DNA from: Ascochyta rabiei
Taxonomy: Eukaryota > Ascomycota > Dothideomycetes > Pleosporales > Didymellaceae
Direction: 5' to 3'
DNA: 64,000 nucleotides
Assembly (NCBI RefSeq): GCF_004011695.2
Contig: NC_082420.1
Coordinates: 744,001 to 808,000 of the forward strand
This document shows positions 10,580 through 22,145 of the stretch, in pieces. The notes beneath the pieces were generated by a model. It worked only from the letters and a program-made list of their open reading frames with translations. It searched no databases and was not told the origin of the DNA. Made by a program: the position numbers and the translations under genes. Positions within the stretch are counted from its first letter, which is position 1. Every line of letters begins with the position of its first letter.

Positions 10580-11776
10580 CTAGTCGTTGTAGTTGACGAC
10601 GCCCGAGCCGTCTTTGTTCGCCTTCGGGATGCCATAGCGCGCGCTCAGGTCGTCCTCCTGCGACTTGCCGGCAGGGTCGAGGAATGGACGTTCCGCCTGG
10701 TTGCAGACGCGGACCGCGTGGCGACGGTGCGGTGCGAAGCCGTACGTGGCCGAATGGTTGGTGACGCGGTTGTCCCAGAAGGCGACGTCGCCGGCCTGCC
10801 ACTGGAAGCGCGCGTGGAACTCGGGGCTCGTGGCGACGATCTCGTTGAGCAGGCTGATGATGTGGTCGCTTTCCGTCTTGGGTACGCCGACGATCTTGGT
10901 CACGAAGCCTGGGTTGAAGAAAATACTCTTCCACCCTGTCACGGGGTGCGTGCGCACGAGTGGGTGCTCCGTCGTTACAGGTTCGCGGCGTACGGTGCGC
11001 CCGAGGTCACGTGTACCTTGGGCTTGTAGGTCTGCAGAGTGCAGCGCAGTGAGTGACTCGAGATACTTCTGCATGTGGGGAGACAGCATATCGTAGGCTG
11101 CGTATTGGGAAGACCAGAGAGTGTCGCCGCCGCCACCACGAGGGGGGCCTGTGAGGACCTTCAGAGATGTGTAGGAAGGAGGCTGAATCTCATACGTGAC
11201 ATCTGAATGCCACAAGAACGTGGGCGAGAACAGGGAGCGAAGATCAGGGGATCCTTCACCAGTATACACAACGTGCACGTCTTCAAGACCCTCTTGACGA
11301 GGAACGGCGGTTGTGGCGTGCTTGTGCAGACGGCCGAAGTATTGGCCGAGAGCACGCTGCTCCTCAATACCAAAGTTCTTTTGGTTGCGGAAAAAGACAA
11401 CGCCTCGAGTCGCAATCAGCCTTGCGAGATCATTCTTTTGAGGGTCGGTGAGGTTGGCTAGGTCCACGCCGTGTACCTCTGTGCCGATCTTGGGGTTGTA
11501 ATCGAAGACCTCCGTAGCGGAGGATAGAAGGTTCTTGAAGTTGACGTCACCAAGGCAGCCTTTATCGGTGTAAGGAATCTCCTCCAGCGCAGGCCACGTG
11601 ATATCGGGAAAGCGTGGCCGTAGGTGTTCAAACTCATATGTGTCATCGTGTTGAGTGACCGTTGTGCGCCCGGGGACGTAGTTGTGTGTGTTGGCAGGCT
11701 TGACTGATTGTTTGAGGGATGTGACAGGTGCCGCATCAGTTGACTGGACGACTGGCTCTACAAGTCCTGGTGCCAT
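10580..11776 (-). CDS. TauD/TfdA-family Fe(II)/2-oxoglutarate dioxygenase
   Basis: An intact single exon gives 398 aa from MAPGLVEPVV. The family uses Fe(II), O2 and 2-oxoglutarate to hydroxylate substrates; fungal members include the sulfonate/taurine dioxygenases (yeast Jlp1) and related enzymes. The iron-binding motif is visible as H-x-D in FLWHSDVTYE. The distal His lies in DNRVTNHSATYGF, with the 2-oxoglutarate-binding Arg shortly after (HRRHAVRVC). Family landmarks GVVFFRNQ and GGGDTLWSSQYAAYD are also present. The in-frame extension upstream of this Met has no ATG of its own supported by context, so the MAPG start is preferred. A Jlp1-like role in sulfur scavenging is the likeliest guess, but substrate cannot be read from the sequence. 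Confidence 0.9.
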   Translation of the reverse strand: MAPGLVEPVVQSTDAAPVTSLKQSVKPANTHNYVPGRTTVTQHDDTYEFEHLRPRFPDITWPALEEIPYTDKGCLGDVNFKNLLSSATEVFDYNPKIGTEVHGVDLANLTDPQKNDLARLIATRGVVFFRNQKNFGIEEQRALGQYFGRLHKHATTAVPRQEGLEDVHVVYTGEGSPDLRSLFSPTFLWHSDVTYEIQPPSYTSLKVLTGPPRGGGGDTLWSSQYAAYDMLSPHMQKYLESLTALHSADLQAQGTRDLGRTVRREPVTTEHPLVRTHPVTGWKSIFFNPGFVTKIVGVPKTESDHIISLLNEIVATSPEFHARFQWQAGDVAFWDNRVTNHSATYGFAPHRRHAVRVCNQAERPFLDPAGKSQEDDLSARYGIPKANKDGSGVVNYND

Positions 11777-13113
11777 GTTGACGGTAGTGGTGGTGGAGTG
11801 TTGGAGTCGATTGGTGATCCTGTATGCAAGGTACCCTGTCGTACTGGTGGAGTAAGAATCGACTGAAGCCAGTATCGTACCGCTTGAGCAAGAAGATGAC
11901 CTCAAGGAAGCAACAGTAGGAAAATGAAAGGCTTTTGTGACGTAGTAGAGCTTGTAATGAGAAACCAGACCGTAGAGTAGCGGTCGCGGTACTTATAGGT
12001 GTACTTATTAGGCAGTACATAGACTCATATCAAGAAGCTTACATGTCGGATTGCGCCATCGCTCGCAATCACGTCTTCTGCCAAAAGTGGCCCGGACGTT
12101 GTCTCCACATTTCTGACCGCCGTGTGATATCAATCTGGAATTGCAGCCCCATTTGCTGCTCGGGACCGCGGAGGTGGATCCGGGGTAGGCACCATGTCGA
12201 TTGTCCTGTCGCATGGTGACGACAAATTCGAAGCTTAGACTAAATGCTATCGTAACTGCAGACAGGTCTGCTGGAGCTGGTCTTTGAGCAGCTTGCGCAG
12301 CCTGCTATTGCGACGAGGGAGCCCCTGTCTCATACTCTTATCTGAATTCTCAAGTTTCGGTGCTTGCAACGACTTTTTCTCTTGAAACGCGATTTCGAAA
12401 ATGGCAGGTCGGTCCTGACCATGACCTGAGATGCTGAAACGCTGTGACTATTCAGTGCTGAAGTCGGTCGGGTGGCGGCGCTAGTGTCCAAATCGGGTAA
12501 GAGTCGAGTGATTGCACCATCTTCTGGGGACATCACGCCTTCGCTCGTCTTTGAACATAACACAACGCAAGGGCCACTGCTAACACCATCTCGTAATCTG
12601 AGCAGGAACAAGCTGGGATTTTTCAATCTGATAAGATCTGTCCGGTCGGAAATGGGAGCTAGCAGACTATGGCGCCTTGACCGACTCCGTTCTCGCTCTC
12701 AATCGCTTGATGGTGAAGGTTTCCACATGTATGATGCGGCATGCAGTGAGTTTTTTGCGATTTACCATATTCTTCGCACTGGCATGACAGGCCTCCCTTC
12801 CTGATTATGTACTGTCGCTTGGGCGTCGGACTAAGGCGACGATCACGTGCAAAGGAGGGTCTGGACAACCGGTCGGTGGAACCGTGTATCCAGTGCGACG
12901 TCTGAAGTTCTTGAAATCCAACTCTTCGCCAGAACGCCTCGTTTGTTCAAAACTCCTTACGGTATGCTGTAGGTTGCTTTTGTTTGGCGGCGTCGATGCC
13001 ATCTCTCTAGAGGATGCAATTAACGGCAAGCTGCCGCCGGTATCAAGGGATCGAATTGCTGTCCCGGGTGCTCTCTAAAATAGGAGCTGTCGCAATGTGC
13101 CAACGGCCAAGCC
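11777..13113. other. Intergenic, about 1.3 kb
   Basis: This spans the dioxygenase promoter to the 3' end of a small gene at 13114. Only short, overlapping frames occur. A TATA-like element lies near 11992-11997 on the minus strand. I see nothing else I can name. Confidence 0.5.
11992..11997 (-). promoter_or_regulatory. Possible TATA element of the dioxygenase gene
   Basis: The minus strand reads CCTATAAGT about 215 bp upstream of the dioxygenase ATG. The position allows a 5' UTR of about 180 nt. This is a single weak consensus match. Confidence 0.3.
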
Positions 13114-13419
13114 TCAGTTCTTCCGCGTTGGCTGTATGCTGGTCTCGAGGGTAGGTATGGGCACGCCGTTGAGGTCTGTCCACTTGATCCAGGCCTTGGG
13201 CGCAGGCTTCTCTGCAGTGGCTGCCTCCTGCTTGGTGTTGCCGTCCTCTGCCAGCCGGTTGCGCTGTCGCACTATGCCGGCCTCTTCCAGGCGTGGCGTC
13301 CAGTACGGGTGGATGCCCTTGTGTATGCGCCATAGCTCGTAGTTGCCCACGCCGAGGACGAGTAGCGAGGTAACAAGACGGAAGCGCTGAGCAGCACGAG
13401 GCGATAGTGCACGGCTCAT
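13114..13419 (-). CDS. Small single-pass membrane protein, unknown function
   Basis: One exon of 101 aa starts MSRALSPRAAQRF. The N-terminus is basic and Arg-rich, then comes one hydrophobic segment (LVTSLLVLGVGNYELW, residues of about 15-31) and a charged C-terminal domain with WIKWTDLNGVPIPTLE. A basic start plus one helix suggests a mitochondrial inner-membrane or organelle anchor, but I do not recognise the family. It is divergent from PRP22, whose first ATG lies only 133 bp away, so the two probably share a promoter. Coding is supported by the clean protein-like composition and compact placement. Confidence 0.65.
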   Translation of the reverse strand: MSRALSPRAAQRFRLVTSLLVLGVGNYELWRIHKGIHPYWTPRLEEAGIVRQRNRLAEDGNTKQEAATAEKPAPKAWIKWTDLNGVPIPTLETSIQPTRKN

Positions 13420-13552
13420 TGTGAAGGCTGCCTTGTGGGCGTGTAGGTGGCTGTGGTGGGTGTAGCAGCCCCGCTCGAACGAGAGAGGTGATGTTGATGC
13501 ATTGCGGAGGTGGTGGAACGTGACTGGCTGCGGCTGCGGGGATCGCTGATGG

Positions 13553-16500
13553 ATGGCGCAGGCGCAGGTCGCACCTCGCATCTCTCCCAAAACTTTCCGC
13601 GCGCCCAACGTCACGTCCAACGTCACGTCCAACGTCGCGCCCAACGGGGCCATCGCAGCCATGGACGACCTCGCCAATCTCGAGTTCCTGTCGCTCGTGT
13701 CCAAGGTCACGTCGGAGATCCAGAACCATCTGGGCGTGTCCGACAAGACGCTCGCCGAGTTCGTCATCGACCAGCATGCCAGCGCAAAGGGTGTCGCCGA
13801 CTTCAAGGAGCAGCTCGAGGCCATGGGCGCCGAGTTTCCGCAGAGTCTGGTCGAGAGCATCGACCGCCTGATCCTGACGCTGCACCCCAAATACAAAGCC
13901 AAGGCTGCGAATGGAGCCAAGGCAGACGACGACGACGACGACGGCAACCGCGACCGCAAGACGCGTGTGTTCAAGGGCCTCGCTATTGCAGACAGAGAGG
14001 TCGACTTCAGCGACACCGATGAGCAGCCTACAAACAATGCGCCCGAGGCAGACGCCCTGGACGACACGTTCGCCATGCTGGAGGGCCTGGCGGGCAAGGG
14101 CGTGGGTGCCGCGAAGCCCAAGGAACGCTCGCGCAAACGCAGTATGAGCCCCTACGACAGTGGCGGTGACGATGACGACAGAGGCAGCAAGCGGCACAGG
14201 CGCAGGGACAGGTCGCAGTCGCGATCGCGCAGTCGTGGGCGGCGCCAGCACGAGCGTGAGGAGCTGGTCTTCGAGGACGAGTTCGGCCGCACGCGCACCG
14301 TCAAGCGCCACGACAAGCAACGGAGCCGCAAGAAGTACAGAGACGAAGACCTCGACGAGTTCCGCCGCCCACCAACGCCCGAGCTCGACGACGAGCCTGT
14401 GCTGTTCAAGATTTATAACGGCAAGGTCACAGGCGTCAAGGACTTTGGCGCATTCGTCAACCTGCAGGGCGTCAAGGGCAAGGTCGACGGGCTGGTGCAC
14501 GTTTCGCAGATACAGGAAGGTGGGCGTGTCAACCACCCGTCTGATCTTCTGTCGAGGTGGCAGGAAGTCAAGGTCAAGGTCATCAAGATGGAGAACGGCA
14601 GGTTGTCTTTGTCCATGAAAGAGGTTGATCAACAGTCAGGACGAGATCTTGCACCTTCGAGGCGAATCGAGTCCTTTGGTTCAGGCGCAAACTCTCAAGC
14701 GCTGGGAGGCATACCCGGCCTGATGGACGGCAGCGTGCCCGTCGTTGAGGACGGCTTCAACAGTCGAAAGAATGGCATGCGAAAGCGCATGACTTCACCC
14801 GAAAGATGGGAGATCAAACAGCTCATCGCCTCCGGTGTCATTCCCAAGTCAGACTACCCAGATATCGATGAAGACTTCAATGCACACATTGCCGGCGAAG
14901 GGGGCTTTGAAGAGGAGGAAGATGTCGATATCGAAGTGCGCGAAGAAGAACCGCCCTTCCTCGCTGGTCAGACCAAGCAATCTCTCGAACTGTCGCCCAT
15001 TCGAATCATCAAAGCACCTGACGGCTCGCTCAACCGTGCAGCCATGTCAGGAGACACATTAGCGAAGGAGCGAAGAGATCTGCGGCAACAAGAAGCTCAA
15101 GAGAAAGCCGCCAAAGAAGCCGCAAATGTGGATCTCAGCAGTCAGTGGAACGACCCAATGGCTCAGCAACGCCAGTTCGCCAGCGATCTGCGCAACACGC
15201 GAAGAGACCAGCCTACCGAAGCCATGCCCGAGTGGAAGAAGATCTCGACCAACAGCAAGGACGCCTCTTTTGGCAAACGCACCAACATGAGCATCAAGGA
15301 GCAACGAGAATCGCTCCCCGTATACAAATTCAGGAAGCAGCTGCTCGAGGCCATTGCAGCCCATCAGATCTTGATTGTGGTCGGCGACACTGGATCTGGC
15401 AAAACCACACAGATGACCCAGTACCTAGCCGAAGCAGGATACGGCAACGAGCTCATCATTGGCTGTACACAACCCCGACGTGTTGCAGCAATGAGCGTTG
15501 CAAAGCGTGTCGCTGAGGAAGTTGGGTGCAAGCTCGGCAATGAAGTGGGCTACACAATTCGATTCGAGGACAACACATCGCCGGACACCCGTATCAAGTA
15601 CATGACAGACGGCATCTTGCAGCGAGAAATCTTGCTAGATCCAATGTTGAACAAGTACAGCTGCATCATGCTCGACGAGGCTCACGAGCGTACCATTGCT
15701 ACTGACGTTCTTTTTGGACTCTTGAAGAAGACTCTCAAACGACGGCCGGACATGAAACTCATTGTCACTAGCGCTACACTCGATGCCGACAAATTTTCCG
15801 AATACTTCTACAAGTGCCCTATTTTCTCGATCCCTGGACGAACCTGTAAGTCACCCTACCTCTTTGCTTCTCTCTAATCTTACTAACGTACTTCTAGTCC
15901 CTGTAGAAGTCATGTACAGCCGAGAGCCGGAGTCGGACTACCTGGACGCCGCACTTGTAACAGTCATGCAGATCCACTTGACAGAACCCGCAGGTGATAT
16001 ATTGCTGTTTTTAACGGGTAAAGAAGAGATTGACTCGTCTTGCGAGGTCTTGTCAGAGCGAATGAAGGCTCTTGGGCCGAACGTGCCTGAGCTTATGATT
16101 CTACCCATCTACGGAGCTTTACCTTCAGAAGTCGCGTCACGTATCTTCGAACCTGCGCCCAACGGCACTCGTAAGGTTGTCATCGCGACCAACATCGCTG
16201 AGACCAGTTTGACTATCGATGGTATCTACTACGTCGTCGACCCTGGTTTCGTGAAGCAAAGTTCCTACGACGGCAAACTTGGCATGGACCGACTGCAGAT
16301 CACACCCATCTCGCAAGCCCAGGCCCGCCAAAGAAGTGGAAGAGCCGGAAGAACAGGTCCAGGAAAGTGTTTCCGTCTGTACACTGAGGCCGCCTTCCAG
16401 AACGAAATGCTACCCACAACCATCCCTGAGATCCAGCGACAGAACTTGTCCAATACTATCCTCATGCTCAAAGCCATGGGTATCAACGATCTCCTCCACT

Positions 16501-17363
16501 TCGACTTTATGGACCCACCTCCCACGAACACCATGCTTACGGCACTCGAAGAACTCTACCAACTTGGCTCTCTTGATGACGAAGGTCTTCTCACACGACT
16601 CGGCCGTCAGATGGCCGATTTCCCCATGGACCCAACCCTTTCCAAGTCTCTGATCAAGTCCGTCGACCTGCAGTGCTCAGACGAAGTTCTTACCATCGTC
16701 GCCATGATCAGTGCCACACAATCTGTCTTCCACCGCCCGCGCGATAAACAGCAGCAAGCCGACCAAAAGAAGCAGAAATTCAACGACCCCTCCGGCGATC
16801 ACATCACGCTGCTCAACGTGTACAACGGCTGGAAACAAGGCGGCTTCAGTACTCCCTGGTGCCACGAAAACTTTGTCGTTCCGCGAAACATGCAGCGCGT
16901 TAAGGACGTAAGAAACCAGTTGTTGCAGATCATGGCGCGCCACAAGCACTCGGTCGTGTCGTGTGGCCGCAACACAATCAAAGTACGGCAGGCGCTCTGC
17001 AGCGGCTTCTTCAGAAACAGCGCACGCAAAGACCCCGCCGAGGGCTACAAAACACTCGTTGAAGGTACACCAGTGTATCTCCATCCGAGCTCCAGCCTCT
17101 TTGGCAAGCCAAGCGAGCACGTCGTATACCACAGTTTGGTCGAGACCACCAAGGAATACATGCACGTTTGCAGCGCGATCGAACCCAAGTGGCTGGTCGA
17201 GGCGGCGCCGACCTTCTTCAAGGTTGCACCGACGGACAGACTGAGTAAGAGGAAGAAGGCGGAGAGGATCCAGCCGCTGCACAACAAGTTCCAGGGCGAA
17301 GACGACTGGAGACTGAGCGCACAGAGGAAGGCTGGCAGAGGTGGCGGAGGCACGTGGGGTTAG
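13553..17363 (+). CDS. PRP22: PRP22, DEAH-box spliceosomal RNA helicase (DHX8 homologue)
   Basis: Two exons, 13553-15845 and 15898-17363, flank a 52 bp intron that has a perfect TACTAAC branch site; the product is 1252 aa. Prp22 proofreads the second splicing step and releases spliced mRNA from the spliceosome. An S1 RNA-binding domain (about residues 280-350, [20 protein letters not shown]) sets it apart from Prp2, Prp16 and Prp43. Helicase motifs are [10 protein letters not shown] (I, about 610), TQPRRVAA (Ia), DEAH (II, about 706), SAT (III) and [10 protein letters not shown] (VI, about 908). The HA2/OB region and C-terminal KLSKRKK-type basic tail follow. An RS-like stretch lies near residues 200-235. 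The Met at 13661 ([16 protein letters not shown]) is an equally good start and gives 1216 aa; the extra 36 residues contain a 12 bp tandem repeat. Confidence 0.96.
13607..13642 (+). repeat. Three 12 bp tandem units at the PRP22 5' end
   Basis: Two identical AACGTCACGTCC units and a third diverged unit would code [12 protein letters not shown] if the upstream PRP22 start is used. If translation starts at 13661 the repeat is 5' UTR. Confidence 0.75.
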
Positions 17364-19797
17364 CGGGTGTCTGGATGATTACTATTGACAACTGTCTTGC
17401 GATACATAGCGAGTGAGATGAGAAGATAAATTTGATACCACATGATAGATCAGTGCACATTGCATACAACTACCTGTCCATTGGTCTGGCATTCTCTCTT
17501 CCTACTTTCTTTACAAATAGTGTTTTCCTGCAAAGCGATACTGCTCTCTGCCTTCTCACGCCAGCAGAAACCATCATCGTCAATCAAGACGCAGATGCTC
17601 CTGCTCGGTCGAACAACCTCATATTTACTTCGCTGGCCCCGTAGTGTGCACGGCACTGCTTGCTTGTATGTCCAGGTGAGGGATGAGCCAGTTCTGATTT
17701 ACTCGTTCTTTGATAGTAGGTCGCATGGATCCCACCACCGTTGAATTGGCGCCGTTCACGCATGTGATAAGTGATAGGAACGAGTGCAGTAGCTGGGCTG
17801 CGGTTCACTCACCATGTTGATCTCGCCATCAACAGTGGAAAGAGCACCGTGTAAAGAAGATAACGTTCTTCAAAAGGGTAAGTACGCACTGAAGAAAACA
17901 GCAACAAGATCTCGGCGAGGTGGTGGAGCCGTTGGGTTTGGAGCATACTCGATCACCTTATTCTCTGGATCCAAACACGCTGCGCATCTACGATTCTTAA
18001 TGCACTCACGTCTTTCTTTTCCAACGGCTTCTTGACTGCCAACTTGGGGGTCATCAACACTCGAGATGCACTCCAGAATCTTCCGTTGCGGCGTTGTGTC
18101 CTTGCTGATCTAAAATATGCCTCGATCCTCCTCGGCAGCACCAGGGCTTGGAACATCTCACCACTGCGACTTTAGAGAGCCAACTAAAGACTCCGAAGTC
18201 CCTGGATACCAAAGGTCCATGGCTCGGAGGCTACTGCCCCAATTTTTACGCCCAGCCTACATGCCCTGATGATTATGCGAAGTTTGTATCGTCCACTCGA
18301 GATCCCTCAATTATTCAACTTTGGTTTGAGTTTCATTCGAGATCCAAATCGTGCTCAACAGTACTATTGTAACACACTTCGATTCGTTTCGGGTTCCACG
18401 CGATGGAGACGTCCACACGGGGTATAAGTCTTCTGCCACCTCTCCCGCCCTTCTCTCCATCCTACACACTCTCCACGATGTGTTTCGACAATCTTGTTAC
18501 CTATCCTACGCTTACCTCGAGGAAGATGGCTTATGCCAGGTCGTATTCACAACCGCAGCAGGCCTCCAAGGTGAAAAGCCTCTATCTACTTGATAAAACG
18601 ATATAGATCAGAGGAGCCTGGAAGTTCCCTGCAATCACAAAGAGCACAGAGAGACTATTCGTTAAACTCGACTTCACCCTTTTCGAACCTACCCTACTAT
18701 TCTCCGAATCCTAACAGCTATGCTCTTACTCGAATCCGTCCGAAGACATCCCAAAAGAATCTGGCTTCCGTTCACTTTCATTACTCGCTCGGCCCAGAGA
18801 TCGGCAAGAATTTCGGCATCGTCGGTCGATTACCCAAAGCAGGTTGGTCACAGTACGCTATCTGCTTGAGAAGGAACAGCGATCACTTTAGAACGAGTCC
18901 AGGCTACCCTCATCGGCAGCAGTACCTGTCCTATGCTCTTCACTGGTACTGCCTACTACAAACCCAAGAACACCACCGCGCGGAGTCACCTTTTCAGGCA
19001 GGCTAGCGACAGGCCTCCGCTCAGCAGCTCGTGACTACAAGGCTATCCAAATGCATGCACGACCCGGCTAGACAACTAAGTCGTTTGCAAAGGATTCACA
19101 GTATCGACGTGCTGCGTTCACGGTGACTATAGCGTCCCTTCTGCCAACTAAGACTGGTCTCGGCTTGTACGGGGATATGAAATCTATATCAATAAGCCTC
19201 GGATTTTATCAGACCTCTGGGGCTTGACCACTAGGTTCCAACAGCGAGATGGGTGGGACATATCTGCGCAGGTTGTATTTTTTCCGTGCGTTAATCTGTA
19301 CCCATGTAGAGTGATTAATTCGATATTCTATGTACCTGAACCTCACCCTCGGGCTGTGCAAATGCGAACAAGGGCCCCCAGTGACTGCCAGGAACCTTCG
19401 TTCTGTCTATCTTCAAACAGAACCTCACCTCTGTATTCCGCAGATTCTGAGTGAATCGCCCGGTTCAGGATATCCCTGACCACCGACCTGCTGACAAGGG
19501 TCTCAAGACAACAGTGCTTTGCAAGGGAGGAATGAGAAATTTATCGCAAACGTTCGAGCTCACAGAACCTTGACATTAAAGGATGTTTGCTGGTTCTATT
19601 GAGGTGAGCATGTCTTGCAAAATTCACAGAATCCTTGCGTTCGTCTTGAGAAAATTGCAGTTCGATTGTAATGCATCGTGATCCGTCTCTTAAGTAACGT
19701 AATAACGCTGTAGCGGTATATCAGTCAATCCCTCTCGTTTCATAAGAACGTCTATCAGTCCCCAGCCAGACACTACAAACTTGTATCCTGTGCACGC
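17364..19797. other. Empty stretch of about 2.4 kb
   Basis: No intact gene is visible between PRP22 and the small secreted protein gene. Short plus-strand frames near 18148-18372 and 18590-19006 have protein-like composition in places but no family match and no coherent splicing. Parts after 18.6 kb are somewhat AT-rich. It could hold a heavily decayed gene, but I cannot identify one. Confidence 0.4.
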
Positions 19798-20286
19798 CTA
19801 CCCACTAATCCAAACAATCGAGAACAACATGACAATAGCTCCAACAATTCCCAACACCTCAGGCCCCGCCCTGATCCCCACGGGCAATCCTTCGGTGCTA
19901 AACTGAGCAACCCTTCCCAGCGTGAAGTTCTTTTCCGCTTCCTGCAGCGCAATCTCCGTCCAGTTGCCACATGCGGTATTCAAAATGGAATCCGCAGTCA
20001 GTCTAGGCAGCTTGGCAATCGCAGCGTCCATCATACGTGCATTGTAGATGGTACCGGTGCTGGATTTCTGGAGTAGCACGGTGCGGTAGGTTCCGTTGGC
20101 AGCGATGGTGGACATGTTGGCAGTACGTTCGTAGTCTAGACATAAGTCTGCTTGCGAGGGTGTGGCAGAGACTTGTCGTACAGTGAGTTGGGCTGCTGCG
20201 ACTGGGCGACGCGGTTCTGGTACGGCTGCCGATAGATGCAGGAGGGAGAGGAACAGGAGAGTGCTGGTGAAGAGAGCGGAGAGCAT
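19798..20286 (-). CDS. Small secreted or GPI-anchored protein, unknown function
   Basis: One exon of 162 aa. The N-terminal signal peptide is MLSALFTSTLLFLSLLHLSAAVP. The middle carries several N-glycosylation sequons (NMS, NGT, NWT, NFT) and two Cys (LCLDY and TACGNW) that could pair. The C-terminus is a hydrophobic segment (VLGIVGAIVMLFSIVWISG) reaching the stop, as in a GPI signal or tail anchor. This layout is typical of small fungal cell-surface proteins. I do not recognise a family. Confidence 0.7.
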   Translation of the reverse strand: MLSALFTSTLLFLSLLHLSAAVPEPRRPVAAAQLTVRQVSATPSQADLCLDYERTANMSTIAANGTYRTVLLQKSSTGTIYNARMMDAAIAKLPRLTADSILNTACGNWTEIALQEAEKNFTLGRVAQFSTEGLPVGIRAGPEVLGIVGAIVMLFSIVWISG

Positions 20287-20916
20287 GGTTCTTGACCTGC
20301 TTGATACTTGAAATAGAGAAGTGATATTAAGGTAGAGCAAGTGTACCAGCACTTGATATTATGATGTAGATTGAAAGGCCGAAAGCAAGAGTGTGTATTT
20401 GCCCCAGGCAATCAAAATGAAAGAAAAGAAAGGCGAAAATAGCAGCCAAAGGAATCAGGCCACAAATCAGGTCTATATGAGGCTGCGACGAATTGGGTTG
20501 TTCATGCCCATGTTAAGTTGCGACGTGGATTGCCCGACGTGGTGGTTTTTGAACCTGTACGTGTCTCAAGTCAGGTGGTGCATTAAGCGCCCTGCTATTG
20601 CTCGCTGGGCTCCGCAAGCGGATGGTCGAGAGACACCGCTGCTTGTTTTCATCTTCGAAAGCACCAATCAATATACCAAAGGCCACTTCTTGCTTCTTAG
20701 TGGTTGCACAGGATGTGCGAGAGCGAAGGATAGCGTGGCGGTGAGATGAGAGGCGAACTTGCGAAGTGAGGGCTGGGCCGCGGTCGTGGTCAAGAAGACT
20801 GCCGTCCGCGCACGGACGTTTCACCCACGAGGAAGTCACGAACTGCTCCGAGATGGCAGGTGTCAACTGTCAAACACAGTTTTCTGTATATTGGAATTTT
20901 GTAACGTAGGGACCGA
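20287..20916. other. Intergenic, about 630 bp
   Basis: This lies between the small secreted protein gene's promoter and the 3' end of the rhodopsin-domain gene. No supported feature is visible. Confidence 0.5.
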
Positions 20917-22145
20917 TTACAATAAACGCCTCTGCGGAGCTTCATGCTCGCTCACTGTCAAGGCCAGGCTTTTGCCAGTACCGGCGTCTGTGTCGAAGTC
21001 ATTATAGTAATACGACTTCTGCTCGCCGCTCGGTAACTTTGTCAAACCTTCCTGACTAGCCGTGCTCTTCAGCGAGGTTGGTCGCCCCATCTCAAAATCC
21101 TGAAATCGGTCCTGGTGCGTGATATGCACCTCCTTTGTAACGAAGATAGCGTTGAAGTTGGCAACGACAGTGGGCCAGAAGATGGGCATGGATGCGCATA
21201 TGATCGCAAAGTCCACTTCGAGGCAGGAAATTATGAGGACTTCAGGATACCACCATGTAAAATCGAAGCTCTTAATAGCGTCTGCGCTGTGCTTGAATGT
21301 GCTCCAGAGACGAAGGATGGCCATCAACACAACAAGTGAACCCATGATAAACAGCCCCGTCATCGCCAGAATTTGCTTTCTTCTGAGTCCGGGCCTGAAA
21401 TACTCCGTAAGCGGTATCATGAAGATGACAATGTCGAAGAACATATTGGTGCCAGCAAATATAAAGAGCGTCATCCTGGCTTCATCAGCAGTCCGATAGC
21501 CAAAGCCATAGCACTTGGAGCTGGCTTTCCGGTCCCAGAATCCAGATACGGGAAGGCAGGGAAACCAGACAAGGAAGGAGAAGGCAATACCCCAGCTCGC
21601 TACAACAATCAAGAGGATAATGCAGATGTAACGTATAATTCCTTGTCGGAAAAGTCGGAGGTATTGCAGCAGGAGCGAAACCTTGATGAGAGCGGTAGTC
21701 GTATGGTAGGCAGCGTTGGTAACGTAGAGGTATTTCATCATGGTTGGTAGAAGGTTCATCATGTAGACCAGGTGCTGACCGAGACCATACTTGATACCTG
21801 GGGAGTTGTTAGACCAGTCAGTGAGGCAGGGGTAGACAGCAGTTACCTCCAAGGAAAGCAACTACCGAGACCAAGTTTAGGACCGCTGCAAGGAAGACGA
21901 ACAGGTCATCCCACCAAGGCTCGCGAACCACTCTGAGGCGTGTGTGAAGACGGAAGCCTACTGCTATCCAACTCAGCATCTGTGACAGTAAGCTCATGTT
22001 CAGTCCGTTCGGGCGTCGAAGAATCTACATGAAATGTGATGGTAACTCCATACATAGTCGCTGGGTAGTTGGCGACCGGACGTGCGCCTTGGGGATCCGG
22101 GTATGCTTTCAGCATCTCGCCGATGATGCTGCTGAGTTGATCCAT
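20917..22145 (-). CDS. PTH11-like rhodopsin-domain integral membrane protein
   Basis: Three exons (22145-22029, 21979-21847, 21797-20917) with two 49 bp introns give 376 aa. The fungal rhodopsin-domain family (also called SAT5/DUF-type, PTH11-like without a CFEM domain) has seven transmembrane helices. Hallmarks are visible: SWIAVGFRLHTRLRV at helix 1, a WWDDLFVFLA motif at helix 2, IKYGLGQH at the extracellular loop, a conserved Cys in PCLPVSGFW, TNMFFDIVIFMIPL, and ILRLWSTFK. The C-terminal tail from about residue 300 is cytoplasmic and Ser/Thr-rich. These proteins are thought to sense surface or nutrient cues; direct ligands are unknown. The first splice (donor GTAGAT) follows ATMYGVTITFH and is the least certain part. 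The ATG at 22145 is the only one preceding the exon. Confidence 0.85.

Noticed and set aside
13043..14632. 529-codon minus-strand frame across the PRP22 5' half
   Set aside because: It overlaps a clear helicase gene and a small gene in another frame; no domain present.
17364..19797. Transposon remnant in the gap
   Set aside because: No terminal repeats, transposase or reverse transcriptase motifs seen.
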